Below, piece by piece: positions 8,500-16,836 of a DNA stretch of 64,000 nt. Both the position numbers and the translations under genes were made by a program. Every line of letters begins with the position of its first letter. Position 1 is the first letter of the stretch. The DNA is taken from positions 482,369 to 546,368 of the forward strand of contig NZ_BMYK01000003.1 of NCBI RefSeq assembly GCF_014652235.1, read 5' to 3'. Under the pieces are notes generated by a model. That model searched no databases and had not been told where the DNA came from. It saw only the letters and a program-made list of their open reading frames with translations. Source of the DNA: Pseudorhodoferax aquiterrae. Its GTDB lineage: Bacteria; Pseudomonadota; Gammaproteobacteria; Burkholderiales; Burkholderiaceae_C.

Positions 8500-11400
8500 T
8501 CATTCGATCGGGTGGCGCGGTGCGGCGGGCACGGCGTGGGCACCGGCGCCACCGCCGTGGCCGGCATGGGGCGCGGGCAGCGAGGGCGCATGGATCTCGC
8601 CGTGCGAGACCAGCGGCCGGTTGCCGGCCAGGCGGCGCATCAGCACGTAGAACACCGGCGTCAGGAACAGGCCGAAGGCGGTCACGCCGATCATCCCGAA
8701 GAACACGGCCACGCCCATGGCGCTGCGCATCTCGGCACCGGCGCCCGAGGCCAGCACCAGGGGCAGCACGCCCATGACGAAGGCCAGCGAGGTCATCAGG
8801 ATGGGGCGCAGCCGCAGCCGGCTGGCCTCGATGGCGGCTTGCACGGGGGTGCGGCCGGCCAGCTCCAGCTCGCGGGCGAACTCCACGATCAGGATGGCGT
8901 TCTTGGCACTGAGGCCGACGAGCACCATGAGCCCGATCTGCGTGAACACGTTGTTGTCGCCGTCCGTGAGCCACACGCCCGTCATCGCGGCCAGCAGGCC
9001 CATGGGCACGATCAGCACGATGGCGGCCGGCAGGGTCAGGCTCTCGTACTGCGCAGCCAGCACCAGGAACACCAGCAGGATGGCGATCGGGAAGATGAAC
9101 AGCGCGGAATTGCCGGCCAGGATCTCCTGGTAGGTCAGCTCGGTCCATTCGAAGCCCACGCCGGGCGGCAGCGTCTCCTTGGCGATGCGCTCGATCGCGT
9201 CCTGCGCCTGGCCCGAGGAATAGCCGGCCGCGGCCGCGCCGTTGATGTCGGCCGACAGGAAGCCGTTGTAGCGCATCGCGCGCTCCGGGCCGGCGCCCTG
9301 CTGCACCTTCATGAGCGCCGACAGCGGCACCATCTCGCCCGTGGCCGAGCGCACCTTCAAGAGGCCGATGTCCTCGGCACGCGCCCGGTAGGCCGCGTCG
9401 GCCTGCACGCGCACCGTGTAGGTGCGGCCGAACTTGTTGAAGTCGTTCACGTACAGCGAACCCAGGTAGACCTGCATGGTCTCGAACACGTCGGTCACGC
9501 GCACGCCGAGCTGGCGCGCCTTGGTGCGGTCGATGTCGGCGTACAGCTGCGGCACGTTGACCTGCCAGCTCGTGAACATGCCTTGCAGCTCGGGCGTCTG
9601 GTAGGCCTTGGCCATGAAGGCTTTGACCGCCTTGTCCATCTCGGCGTAGCCGAGCGCGCCGCGGTCCTGCAGCTGCAGCTTGAAGCCGCCCGTGGTTCCG
9701 AGGCCCGACACCGGCGGCGGCGGGAACATCACGATGAAGGCGTCCTGGATCTGCGAGAACTCCGCGTTGAGCTGCTGCGCCACGGCACCGCCGCTCTGGT
9801 CGGCGTTCTTGCGCTGGTCGAAGGGCTTGAGCATGGCGAACGCGATGCCCGCGTTCGAGCTGTTCGTGAAGCCGTTGATCGACAGGCCAGGGAAGGCCAG
9901 CGAGCCCTCGATGTTGGGGTTCTTCTTCATGATGTCGCCCATGCGGCGGATCACGGCGTCGGTGCGGTCCAGCGTGGCGCCGTCGGGCAGCTGCGCGAAG
10001 CCGATCAGGTACTGTTTGTCCTGCATGGGCACGAAGCCCGAGGGCACGGCCTTGAACAGGCCGAAGGTCAGCCCGACCAGCACCAGGTAGACCAGCATCA
10101 TGAGGCTCTTGCGCTTGAGCACGCCGCCGACACCGCCGCTGTAGGCGTCGCTGCCGCGCTGGAACACGCGGTTGAAGCCGCGGAACAGCCAGCCGAACGC
10201 CTTGTCCATGCCGCGCGTGAGCGCGTCCTTGGGGGCGTCATGGCCGCGCAGCAGCATGGCCGCCAGTGCCGGCGACAGCGTCAGCGAGTTGACGGCCGAG
10301 ATCACGGTGGAGATCGCGATCGTCACGGCGAACTGCTTGTAGAACTGGCCCGTGAGACCGCTCATGAAGGCCAGCGGCACGAACACCGCCACCAGCACCA
10401 GCGCAATCGCGATGATGGGGCCGGACACTTCGCGCATGGCCTGGTAGGTGGCCTCGCGCGGCGACAGGCCGGCCTCGATGTTGCGTTCCACGTTCTCCAC
10501 GACCACGATGGCGTCGTCCACCACGATGCCGATGGCCAGCACCAGGCCGAACAGCGACAGCGCATTGATCGAGAAGCCCAGCAGGTGCAGCACCGCGAAG
10601 GTGCCGACCACCGACACCGGCACGGCCAGCAGCGGAATGATGGACGCGCGCCAGGTCTGCAGGAACAGGATCACGACCAGCACCACGAGCAGCACGGCCT
10701 CCAGCAGCGTGTGCACCACCGATTCGATGGAGGCGCGCACGAACTGCGTGGGGTCGTAGGCGATGCGGTACTCCACGCCCTCGGGCATGGACTTGGCCAG
10801 CTCGTCCATGGTCTTGCGCACGGCGGCCGAGATCTGCAGCGCGTTGGAGCCGGGGGACTGGAACACGCCCGTGCCCACGGCCTGGTCGTTGTCCAGCAGC
10901 GAGCGCAGCGCGTAGTCGGCCGCGCCGAGCTCGATGCGGGCGATGTCGCGCAGGCGCACGACGGCGCCGTCGCTGCCGGTCTTGACGATGATGTCGCCGA
11001 ACTCCTCTTCGGTCTGCAGCCGGCCCTGGGCGTTCACCGAGAGCTGCACGTCCACGCCCGCCAGGCCCGGCGAGGCGCCCACCACGCCGGCCGCGGCCTG
11101 CACGTTCTGGCCGCGGATGGCCTCCACCACGTCGCTGGCCGACAGGCCGCGCTGGGCCACCTTCTGCGGATCCAGCCAGACGCGCATGGCGTACTCGCCG
11201 CCGCCCCAGGTCTGCACCTGGCCCACGCCCTCGATGCGGGCGAGCCGGTCCTTGACGTTGAGCAGCACGTAGTTGCGCAGGTAGTTCGCGTCGTAGCGGC
11301 CGTTGGGCGAGACCAGGTGCACCACCATGGTCAGGTCCGGCGAGCTCTTGACCGTGGTGATGCCCTGGCGGCGCACCTCCTCGGGCAGCCGCGCCTCGGC

Positions 11401-11745
11401 CTGGGCCACGCGGTTCTGCACCAGCTGCTGGGCCTTGTCGGGGTCGGTGCCCAGGCGGAAGGTGACGGTCAGCGTCATCAGGCCGTCGGTGGTGGCCTGG
11501 CTGCTCATGTAGAGCATGCCTTCGACGCCGTTGATCTGCTCCTCGATCGGCGTGGCCACGGTCTCGGCGATCACGGTGGGGCTGGCACCCGGGTAGCGCG
11601 CGTTCACCACGATCTGCGGCGGCACGACCTCGGGGTATTCGGAGATCGGCAGCACGCGCATGGCGATGAGGCCGGACAGGAAGATCAGCACCGACAGCAC
11701 GCCCGCAAAGATCGGGCGGTCGATGAAGAATTTGGACAGGTTCAT
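8500..11745 (-). CDS. ceoB: RND multidrug efflux transporter, HAE1 family inner-membrane pump
   Basis: Proton-driven pump of 1081 residues, full family length, matching CeoB/BpeF/MexF. The N-terminus (MNLSKFFIDRPIFAGVL) is classic, and the two adjacent membrane aspartates of TM4 needed for proton transfer are present (GIVVDDAIVVVENVE). Twelve membrane segments and two large periplasmic loops fit the pattern. I chose the ATG at 11745 over one 21 bases earlier because it matches the family start and has a G-rich binding site ahead. It lies between adaptor and channel genes in one operon. Related pumps export chloramphenicol, trimethoprim, fluoroquinolones and salicylate; specificity here is not predictable. 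Confidence 0.95.
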   Translation of the reverse strand: MNLSKFFIDRPIFAGVLSVLIFLSGLIAMRVLPISEYPEVVPPQIVVNARYPGASPTVIAETVATPIEEQINGVEGMLYMSSQATTDGLMTLTVTFRLGTDPDKAQQLVQNRVAQAEARLPEEVRRQGITTVKSSPDLTMVVHLVSPNGRYDANYLRNYVLLNVKDRLARIEGVGQVQTWGGGEYAMRVWLDPQKVAQRGLSASDVVEAIRGQNVQAAAGVVGASPGLAGVDVQLSVNAQGRLQTEEEFGDIIVKTGSDGAVVRLRDIARIELGAADYALRSLLDNDQAVGTGVFQSPGSNALQISAAVRKTMDELAKSMPEGVEYRIAYDPTQFVRASIESVVHTLLEAVLLVVLVVILFLQTWRASIIPLLAVPVSVVGTFAVLHLLGFSINALSLFGLVLAIGIVVDDAIVVVENVERNIEAGLSPREATYQAMREVSGPIIAIALVLVAVFVPLAFMSGLTGQFYKQFAVTIAISTVISAVNSLTLSPALAAMLLRGHDAPKDALTRGMDKAFGWLFRGFNRVFQRGSDAYSGGVGGVLKRKSLMMLVYLVLVGLTFGLFKAVPSGFVPMQDKQYLIGFAQLPDGATLDRTDAVIRRMGDIMKKNPNIEGSLAFPGLSINGFTNSSNAGIAFAMLKPFDQRKNADQSGGAVAQQLNAEFSQIQDAFIVMFPPPPVSGLGTTGGFKLQLQDRGALGYAEMDKAVKAFMAKAYQTPELQGMFTSWQVNVPQLYADIDRTKARQLGVRVTDVFETMQVYLGSLYVNDFNKFGRTYTVRVQADAAYRARAEDIGLLKVRSATGEMVPLSALMKVQQGAGPERAMRYNGFLSADINGAAAAGYSSGQAQDAIERIAKETLPPGVGFEWTELTYQEILAGNSALFIFPIAILLVFLVLAAQYESLTLPAAIVLIVPMGLLAAMTGVWLTDGDNNVFTQIGLMVLVGLSAKNAILIVEFARELELAGRTPVQAAIEASRLRLRPILMTSLAFVMGVLPLVLASGAGAEMRSAMGVAVFFGMIGVTAFGLFLTPVFYVLMRRLAGNRPLVSHGEIHAPSLPAPHAGHGGGAGAHAVPAAPRHPIE

Positions 11746-11820
11746 GGCGGAGTTCCCCCCTGCCACCGGCGCGCAGGGCGCCGGCTGGCATGGTTGTTCT
11801 GGAATGGGCTGGGTGCTAGA

Positions 11821-13056
11821 TCAGGACTTGGGGGCCGCTGCGCTGTCGGCCTTGGCCTGCTGGGTGGCGGCGTCCATGGCCACCTCCTGCGGTGCGACCA
11901 GCATGCCCGGCCGCACGCGCTGCAGGCCGTTGACGACCACGCGTTCGCCCGGGTTCAGGCCCGAGGTCACGATGCGCAGGCCGCCGGTGTGGGCACCCAG
12001 CGTGACGGCCCGCCACTGCGCCTTGTTCTCGGCGTCGACCACGATCACGAACTTCTTGTCCTGGTCGGTGCCGACCGCGCGCTCGCTGACCAGCAGCGCG
12101 GCATTGCTCTTGGGCTGGCCCAGGCGCAGGCGGGCGAACTGCCCCGGGATCAGGCTGCCGTCCTTGTTGTCGAACTGGGCCCGCACGCGCACCGTGCCGC
12201 TGCGCACGTCGACCTGGTTGTCGATCCACTGCAGCCGGCCTTGCAGGGGGGTGTCCTCCTGCGCCGTCGTGCCCATCTGCACCGGGATGCGGTCCAGCTG
12301 GTTGCGGTTGGCGCCGGCGACGATCTGCTCGTCGGCATCGAAGCTCGCGTAGATCGGGCTGACCGAGACCAGCGTGGTCAGCACCGGCGCGCCGGGGCCG
12401 GCCGACACCAGGTTGCCGACCGTGATCTCGACCTTGCCGACGCGGCCGGCGACCGGCGCGCGCACCTGGGTCCACGACAGGTTCAGCTTCGCCGACTGCA
12501 GCGCGGCCTGGGCCGCACGCAGGTTGGCCTCGGCCTCGCGCAGCGCGTTGGCGCGCTCGTCGTGCTCGCGCTGGGCGATGGCGCGTTCGTCCAGCAGGCG
12601 CGTGGCGCGGTCGAGTTCGCTTCGGGTGAAGGACTGGCGGGCCTGTGCGGCGACCACCTGGGCCTCGGCCCGCTCGACCTCGGCCGCGTAGGGTGCGGGG
12701 TCGATGGTCACGAGCAGATCGCCCTTGCCGACCAGCGCGCCTTCGCGGAAGTGCACCGACTGCACGGTGCCGGCGACGCGCGAGCGCAGGTCCACGCGGT
12801 CCACGGCCTCCAGGCGGCCGGAGAACTCGTTCCAGGTCGCCACCTCGCGCTCGGCGACGGTCGCCACCGTGACCGGCGTGGCCTGGGGTGCGGCCGGCAG
12901 CGCGTCGGCATGCACCTGGGGCGACTGCAGCATGAAGCCCACGCCGGCGACGGCCATGGCCAGCACCAGCGCGGTGCCCACGGCGAGCAGGCGGTTGCGC
13001 CGCGGGCGGCGCGTGGAATACGGATCGGCGAACGGATCGTTGGTCGGATCGGACAT
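11821..13056 (-). CDS. ceoA: RND efflux periplasmic adaptor (membrane fusion protein)
   Basis: Adaptor of 411 residues linking pump and channel. It has an N-terminal membrane anchor (~residues 24-42) without a lipobox cysteine, a biotinyl-lipoyl-like domain (RVAGTVQSVHFREGALVGKGDLL), an alpha-helical hairpin, a returning lipoyl half (TQVRAPVAGRVGKVEITVG) and beta-barrel domains. A Ser/Asp/Pro-rich cytoplasmic tail precedes the anchor. The start at 13056 has a strong GAGGGAG binding site and displaces a longer frame. It follows the lipase-like gene by ~110 bases and precedes the pump gene by 75. Confidence 0.92.
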   Translation of the reverse strand: MSDPTNDPFADPYSTRRPRRNRLLAVGTALVLAMAVAGVGFMLQSPQVHADALPAAPQATPVTVATVAEREVATWNEFSGRLEAVDRVDLRSRVAGTVQSVHFREGALVGKGDLLVTIDPAPYAAEVERAEAQVVAAQARQSFTRSELDRATRLLDERAIAQREHDERANALREAEANLRAAQAALQSAKLNLSWTQVRAPVAGRVGKVEITVGNLVSAGPGAPVLTTLVSVSPIYASFDADEQIVAGANRNQLDRIPVQMGTTAQEDTPLQGRLQWIDNQVDVRSGTVRVRAQFDNKDGSLIPGQFARLRLGQPKSNAALLVSERAVGTDQDKKFVIVVDAENKAQWRAVTLGAHTGGLRIVTSGLNPGERVVVNGLQRVRPGMLVAPQEVAMDAATQQAKADSAAAPKS

Positions 13057-13167
13057 GGTGACTCCCTCGAACAAAAAAACGAGAAAACAAAAGCCCCCCG
13101 GCTGTTCTGGGGCAGCCGGCTCAGGCGGATCGGAAAACAAGCCCCAGCCCGCGGCTGGGGCGCAACG

Positions 13168-14040
13168 CTATTCGGCGCTCTTCTTCGCGGGCAGGTGGGC
13201 CGCGAAGAAGCTCTGCAGACGCGGCCGCACCACGGCGGCGCACGCGCACTCCATGGGCTCACTGGCCAGCAAGGTGTTGGGCCAGCCCGTGGCCGGGGTC
13301 AGCATCTCGAACTCCACGGCCACGCCGGCGGCGCGCAGCTTCTCGGCATAGGCCCGGGCTTCGTCGCGCATCGGGTCGTCGCTGGAGGTCAGCACCAGCG
13401 TGGGCGCGATGCCGGCCAGCCGCAGGGAGCCGCCCGGCACGGCATAGGGATGGGTGGCGTCCTGCGGGCAGCGCAGGTAGTTGCGCCAGCCTTCGGCCCA
13501 CTTCCCCTGCGTCTCGGTGCAGTTGAATTCGCGCACCGAGGCCATGCCCGTGCACGGGTCCAGCATGGGCGAGACCAGCACCTGGCCGGCCAGCGCCGGG
13601 TGGGCGCGGTCGCGTGCGATCAGCGCGGTGGCCGCGGCCAGGTTGCCGCCGGCTTCCTCGCCGGCCAGGAACACGGGGGCGCCGGTGCCGGCCAGCTTGC
13701 TGCGCTGCTTGAAGGCCCACTCGAGCACGCCGTAGCCCACGTCCAGCGCCTGCGGGAACGGGTGGGCCGGCGCCAGCGGGTAGGCGATGGAGACGACGAC
13801 GGCGCCGGCCTCGGCCAGCATGCTGGCCAGCTTGACGCCGCAGTCCAGGCCACCGGCCGTGAAGGCGCCGCCGTGGTAGTGCACCACGAGCGGGGCCACC
13901 TGGCCACGCTTCTTGTCGCCGTAGATCCGGGTCGGCACGGGCGCCAGGCCCTTGAGCTCGACCACGGTCTCGCGCCAGCTCGCAAAGCCGTTGCCCTGCG
14001 GGGCAGCGGTGGTCGACAAGGTGGCGGTGGCGGCGGACAT
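13168..14040 (-). CDS. llpE: Lipase-like alpha/beta-hydrolase protein (LlpE-like) with altered catalytic motif
   Basis: A 290-residue member of the hormone-sensitive-lipase group of alpha/beta hydrolases, first gene of the efflux operon, exactly where LlpE sits in the Burkholderia ceo operon. The oxyanion-hole motif HGG is intact (residues 56-58, in HYHGGAF), and the acid residue region DDPMRDEA (221-228) is present. The nucleophile elbow normally reads GDSAGGN but here reads GEEAGGN (127-133), so Ser is replaced by Glu129. The C-terminal His is also not evident: its expected region reads TPATGWPNT. It is therefore probably not a standard esterase. Start at 14040 has AGGAG upstream. Confidence 0.8.
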   Translation of the reverse strand: MSAATATLSTTAAPQGNGFASWRETVVELKGLAPVPTRIYGDKKRGQVAPLVVHYHGGAFTAGGLDCGVKLASMLAEAGAVVVSIAYPLAPAHPFPQALDVGYGVLEWAFKQRSKLAGTGAPVFLAGEEAGGNLAAATALIARDRAHPALAGQVLVSPMLDPCTGMASVREFNCTETQGKWAEGWRNYLRCPQDATHPYAVPGGSLRLAGIAPTLVLTSSDDPMRDEARAYAEKLRAAGVAVEFEMLTPATGWPNTLLASEPMECACAAVVRPRLQSFFAAHLPAKKSAE

Positions 14041-14250
14041 GGCAGGCTCCTGGAACAGCGTGGAGAGAGAACTGACGTTGACGATGCTGGTTAATGTAGA
14101 GCCGTCGCCGTGTCGGATAAATGCGCAACACACCGCTTCACTGTTTCCGAGGCGCCAACAATGTCCCGAGAATGACAGGGGACAGGGCCGCAGAACCTTT
14201 CAGACCTACGGGTATCTACTGAACCCCAACTAGAAGCAAGAAGGAAGCCA

Positions 14251-15165
14251 ATGGACCAGATCCAGGCGATGCGAACGTTCACGCGCGTCGTGGAAGCAGG
14301 CAGTTTCACCAAGGCGGCAGAGTCGCTGGATGTGCCCAAGGGCACGGTCACCAAGCAGATCCAGGCCTTGGAGACGCGGCTGCGCGTGCGGCTGCTGAAC
14401 CGCACGACGCGCCGCGTGACGGTCACGCCCGACGGCGCGGCCTACTACGAACGCACGCTGCGGCTGCTCTCGGACCTGGACGACATCGAGGCCAGCATGA
14501 GCAATGCCCAGGCCCGGCCCAGCGGCCGGCTGCGCGTGGACATCGGCGCCTCGGTGGCGCGGCTGCTCGTGATCCCCGCGCTGCAGGGCTTCTTCGAGCG
14601 CTACCCCGACATCCAACTCGACCTGGGCGTGAGCGACCGGCCGGTGGACCTGATCGCCGACAACGTGGACTGCGTGATCCGCGGCGGCGAGCTGACCGAG
14701 CAGTCGCTGGTGGCGCGGCGCATCGGCAACATCGACTTCGTGACCGTGGCCTCGCCGGCCTACCTGGCGCGCCACGGCACGCCCGCGCATCCGACCGAAC
14801 TGGAGGCGAACCACACCATGGTCAGCTTCTTCTCCTCGCGCACGGGCCGCCAGTACAACCACTACTTCGAGTGCAACGGCGAGAGCCATGAGATCACGGG
14901 CCGCTACCAGTTGGCCGTGAACGAGAGCAATGCGTTGTCGGAGGCCGCGCTGGCCGGCCTGGGCATCGTGGCGCTGACGCGCTTCGACGTGAAGCCGCAC
15001 CTGGAAAGCGGCGCACTGCTGCAGATCCTGCCGGAGTGGAAGCGCCGCACCCTGCCCTTCTACGTGGTCTACCCGCCCAACCGCCACCTCTCGGCCAAGG
15101 TGCGCGCCTTCGTCGACTGGGCGGCCGAGCTGTTCGCCAAAAACCCTTACATGCAGGTCCGCTGA
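14251..15165 (+). CDS. LysR-family regulator, likely activator of the efflux operon (CeoR/BpeT-like)
   Basis: A 304-residue LysR-type transcription factor: N-terminal winged helix (FTRVVEAGSFTKAAESLDVPKGTVTKQI, residues ~10-37), linker helix, and a two-lobed effector domain with the PSGRLRVDIGASVARLLVIP entry. It is divergent from the lipase-like/efflux operon with ~210 bases between them, the classic arrangement for LysR control of an adjacent target, and matches CeoR/BpeT in position. GGAAG precedes the ATG. The effector is unknown. An almost colinear paralogue follows 73 bases downstream. Confidence 0.9.
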   Translation: MDQIQAMRTFTRVVEAGSFTKAAESLDVPKGTVTKQIQALETRLRVRLLNRTTRRVTVTPDGAAYYERTLRLLSDLDDIEASMSNAQARPSGRLRVDIGASVARLLVIPALQGFFERYPDIQLDLGVSDRPVDLIADNVDCVIRGGELTEQSLVARRIGNIDFVTVASPAYLARHGTPAHPTELEANHTMVSFFSSRTGRQYNHYFECNGESHEITGRYQLAVNESNALSEAALAGLGIVALTRFDVKPHLESGALLQILPEWKRRTLPFYVVYPPNRHLSAKVRAFVDWAAELFAKNPYMQVR

Positions 15166-15238
15166 CAGGAGCGCGCGTTCCCGCTACAGTCGCGCCCCCA
15201 CCGCACCCGCGGGCACCCCAACAGCACAGGAAAGACGA

Positions 15239-16153
15239 ATGGACCAGATCCAGTCCATGCGCATGTTCACGCGCGTCGTCGAGGCTGGCAGCTTCACCAA
15301 GGCGGCCGAGTCGCTCGACATTCCCAAGGGCACCGTCACCAAGCAGATCCAATACCTGGAGGCGCGGCTGCGCGTCAAGCTGCTCAACCGCACCACGCGC
15401 CGCGTGACCGTCACGCCGGACGGCGCGGCCTACTACGAGCGCACCGTGCGCCTGTTGTCGGACTTCGACGACATCGAGGCCAGCATGAGCAACGCCCAAT
15501 CCCGCCCGAGCGGACGGCTGCGCGTGGACATCGGCGCCTCGGTCGCGCGGCTGCTCGTGATCCCGCAGCTGCACAGCTTCTTCGAGCGCTTTCCCGACAT
15601 CCAGCTGGACCTCGGGGTCAGCGACCGGCCGGTGGACCTGATCGCCGACAACGTGGACTGCGTGATCCGCGGCGGCGAGCTGACCGAGCAGTCGCTGGTG
15701 GCACGGCGCATCGGCGGCGTCGAACTCATCACCGTGGCGACGCCGGACTACCTGGCCCGGCACGGCACGCCGGCCCATCCGAACGAGCTGGAAAAGGGAC
15801 ACCGGCTCATCAACTACTTCTCCTCGCGCACCGGGCGGCAGTTTCCGCACCTGTTCCAGCAGGGCGACGAGCACCTGGAGATCCTGGGTGCCTACCAGCT
15901 CGCGGTCAACGAAAGCAATGCGCTGACCACGGCCGTGCTGGCCGGCCTGGGCATCACGCAGGTGGCGCGCTTCGGCCTGCAGCACCATCTGGACAGCGGC
16001 GCGCTGGTGCGCGTGCTGCCCGACTGGGGCCACCCGCCCATCCCGCTGCACGTGGTCTACCCGCCCAACCGCCACCTGTCGGCCAAGGTGCGCGCCTTCG
16101 TGGACTGGGCGACCGAGTTGTTCGCCAAGACGCCCTACCTCCAGGCGCGCTGA
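15239..16153 (+). CDS. LysR-family regulator, tandem paralogue
   Basis: A second 304-residue LysR protein that aligns without gaps to the preceding one. Residues 1-160 are nearly identical (both contain DRPVDLIADNVDCVIRGGEL), and the differences cluster in residues ~165-215 and ~245-280 of the effector domain. This pattern suggests a recent tandem duplication with divergence of ligand sensing. It could co-regulate the efflux operon (compare BpeT and BpeS acting on one pump in B. pseudomallei) or act on the genes after it. The short 73-base gap suggests co-transcription with the first copy, or its own promoter there. Confidence 0.9.
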   Translation: MDQIQSMRMFTRVVEAGSFTKAAESLDIPKGTVTKQIQYLEARLRVKLLNRTTRRVTVTPDGAAYYERTVRLLSDFDDIEASMSNAQSRPSGRLRVDIGASVARLLVIPQLHSFFERFPDIQLDLGVSDRPVDLIADNVDCVIRGGELTEQSLVARRIGGVELITVATPDYLARHGTPAHPNELEKGHRLINYFSSRTGRQFPHLFQQGDEHLEILGAYQLAVNESNALTTAVLAGLGITQVARFGLQHHLDSGALVRVLPDWGHPPIPLHVVYPPNRHLSAKVRAFVDWATELFAKTPYLQAR

Positions 16154-16158
16154 GGGTC

Positions 16159-16197
16159 CTGGACAAAACGTCTACATCTGGACAAAATATCCAGATG
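16159..16197 (+). promoter_or_regulatory. Repeat-palindrome operator overlapping the regulator start codon
   Basis: Two direct copies of CTGGACAAAA start 19 bases apart (16159 and 16178). The second lies inside an inverted repeat, CATCTGGA - 7 bases - TCCAGATG (16175-16197), whose last ATG is the start codon of the PAS-HTH regulator. No Shine-Dalgarno sequence precedes that ATG. The layout suggests an autoregulatory operator, and possibly a leaderless or poorly initiated transcript. This is inference from symmetry alone. Confidence 0.5.
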
Positions 16198-16836
16198 CCG
16201 ACCACCAAGACGTCCAGAACCGCTGCCCAGCGCGCCCTGCTGGGCCAGCTCGAACACATCGCCCAGGGCCTGGGCGACACCTTCGCGCCGTTCTGCGAGG
16301 TCGTGGTGCACGACCTGCTGGACCCGCAGCATGCGATCGCCGCGATCCACAACAACCTGTCGGGCCGCGCCGTCGGCGACCCGGCCACCGAGCTGGGCCT
16401 GGCCCGCATCGCCGACCCGGCCTACGCGCCGGTGCTGTCCAACTACGCCAACCGTTTCGCCGACGGGCGCCAGGCCAAGAGCACCTCGATCGGCATCAAG
16501 GACGCGGACGGCCGCTACGTCGCGGCGCTGTGCCTGAATGTCGATCTCACGCTGTTCAAGAGCCTGCAGAGCGCCATGGGCCAGTTCGTGCAGGTCGACG
16601 CCCAGGCCACGCCACCCGAATCGCTGGACCCGGCCGGTGCCGACGCGATCCGCGCGCGCATCGACCGCTACGCCGCCGCGCGCGCGAGCACGCCGCGTGC
16701 GCTCAAGGCCGACGAGCGCCGCGCGCTGCTCGCCGAACTCAAGGCCGAAGGCCTGCTGCAGCTGCGCCATGCCATGCAGACCGTGGCCGCCCATCTGGGC
16801 GTCTCGCGCGCCACGGTGTACAGCGATGCGCGGTGA
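16195..16836 (+). CDS. YheO/DauR-type PAS and helix-turn-helix transcriptional regulator
   Basis: A 213-residue regulator with an N-terminal YheO-like PAS domain (residues ~20-130, with EVVVHDLLDPQHAIAAIHNN and a KSTSIGIKDADGRYVAALCLN core) and a C-terminal helix-turn-helix (TVAAHLGVSRATVYSD, ~195-210). DauR of Pseudomonas has this architecture and controls dauBA, where DauB belongs to the same ornithine-cyclodeaminase family as the next gene here. It overlaps that gene by 11 bases. The role inferred is control of the amino-acid operon that follows; the ligand is unknown. Confidence 0.88.
   Translation: MPTTKTSRTAAQRALLGQLEHIAQGLGDTFAPFCEVVVHDLLDPQHAIAAIHNNLSGRAVGDPATELGLARIADPAYAPVLSNYANRFADGRQAKSTSIGIKDADGRYVAALCLNVDLTLFKSLQSAMGQFVQVDAQATPPESLDPAGADAIRARIDRYAAARASTPRALKADERRALLAELKAEGLLQLRHAMQTVAAHLGVSRATVYSDAR

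Noticed and set aside
8512..14094. A 1860-codon open frame on the plus strand across the efflux operon
   Set aside because: It is antisense to four well-supported efflux genes, is His/Gln/Arg/Gly-rich with no domain pattern, and is a typical mirror frame of high-GC coding sequence.
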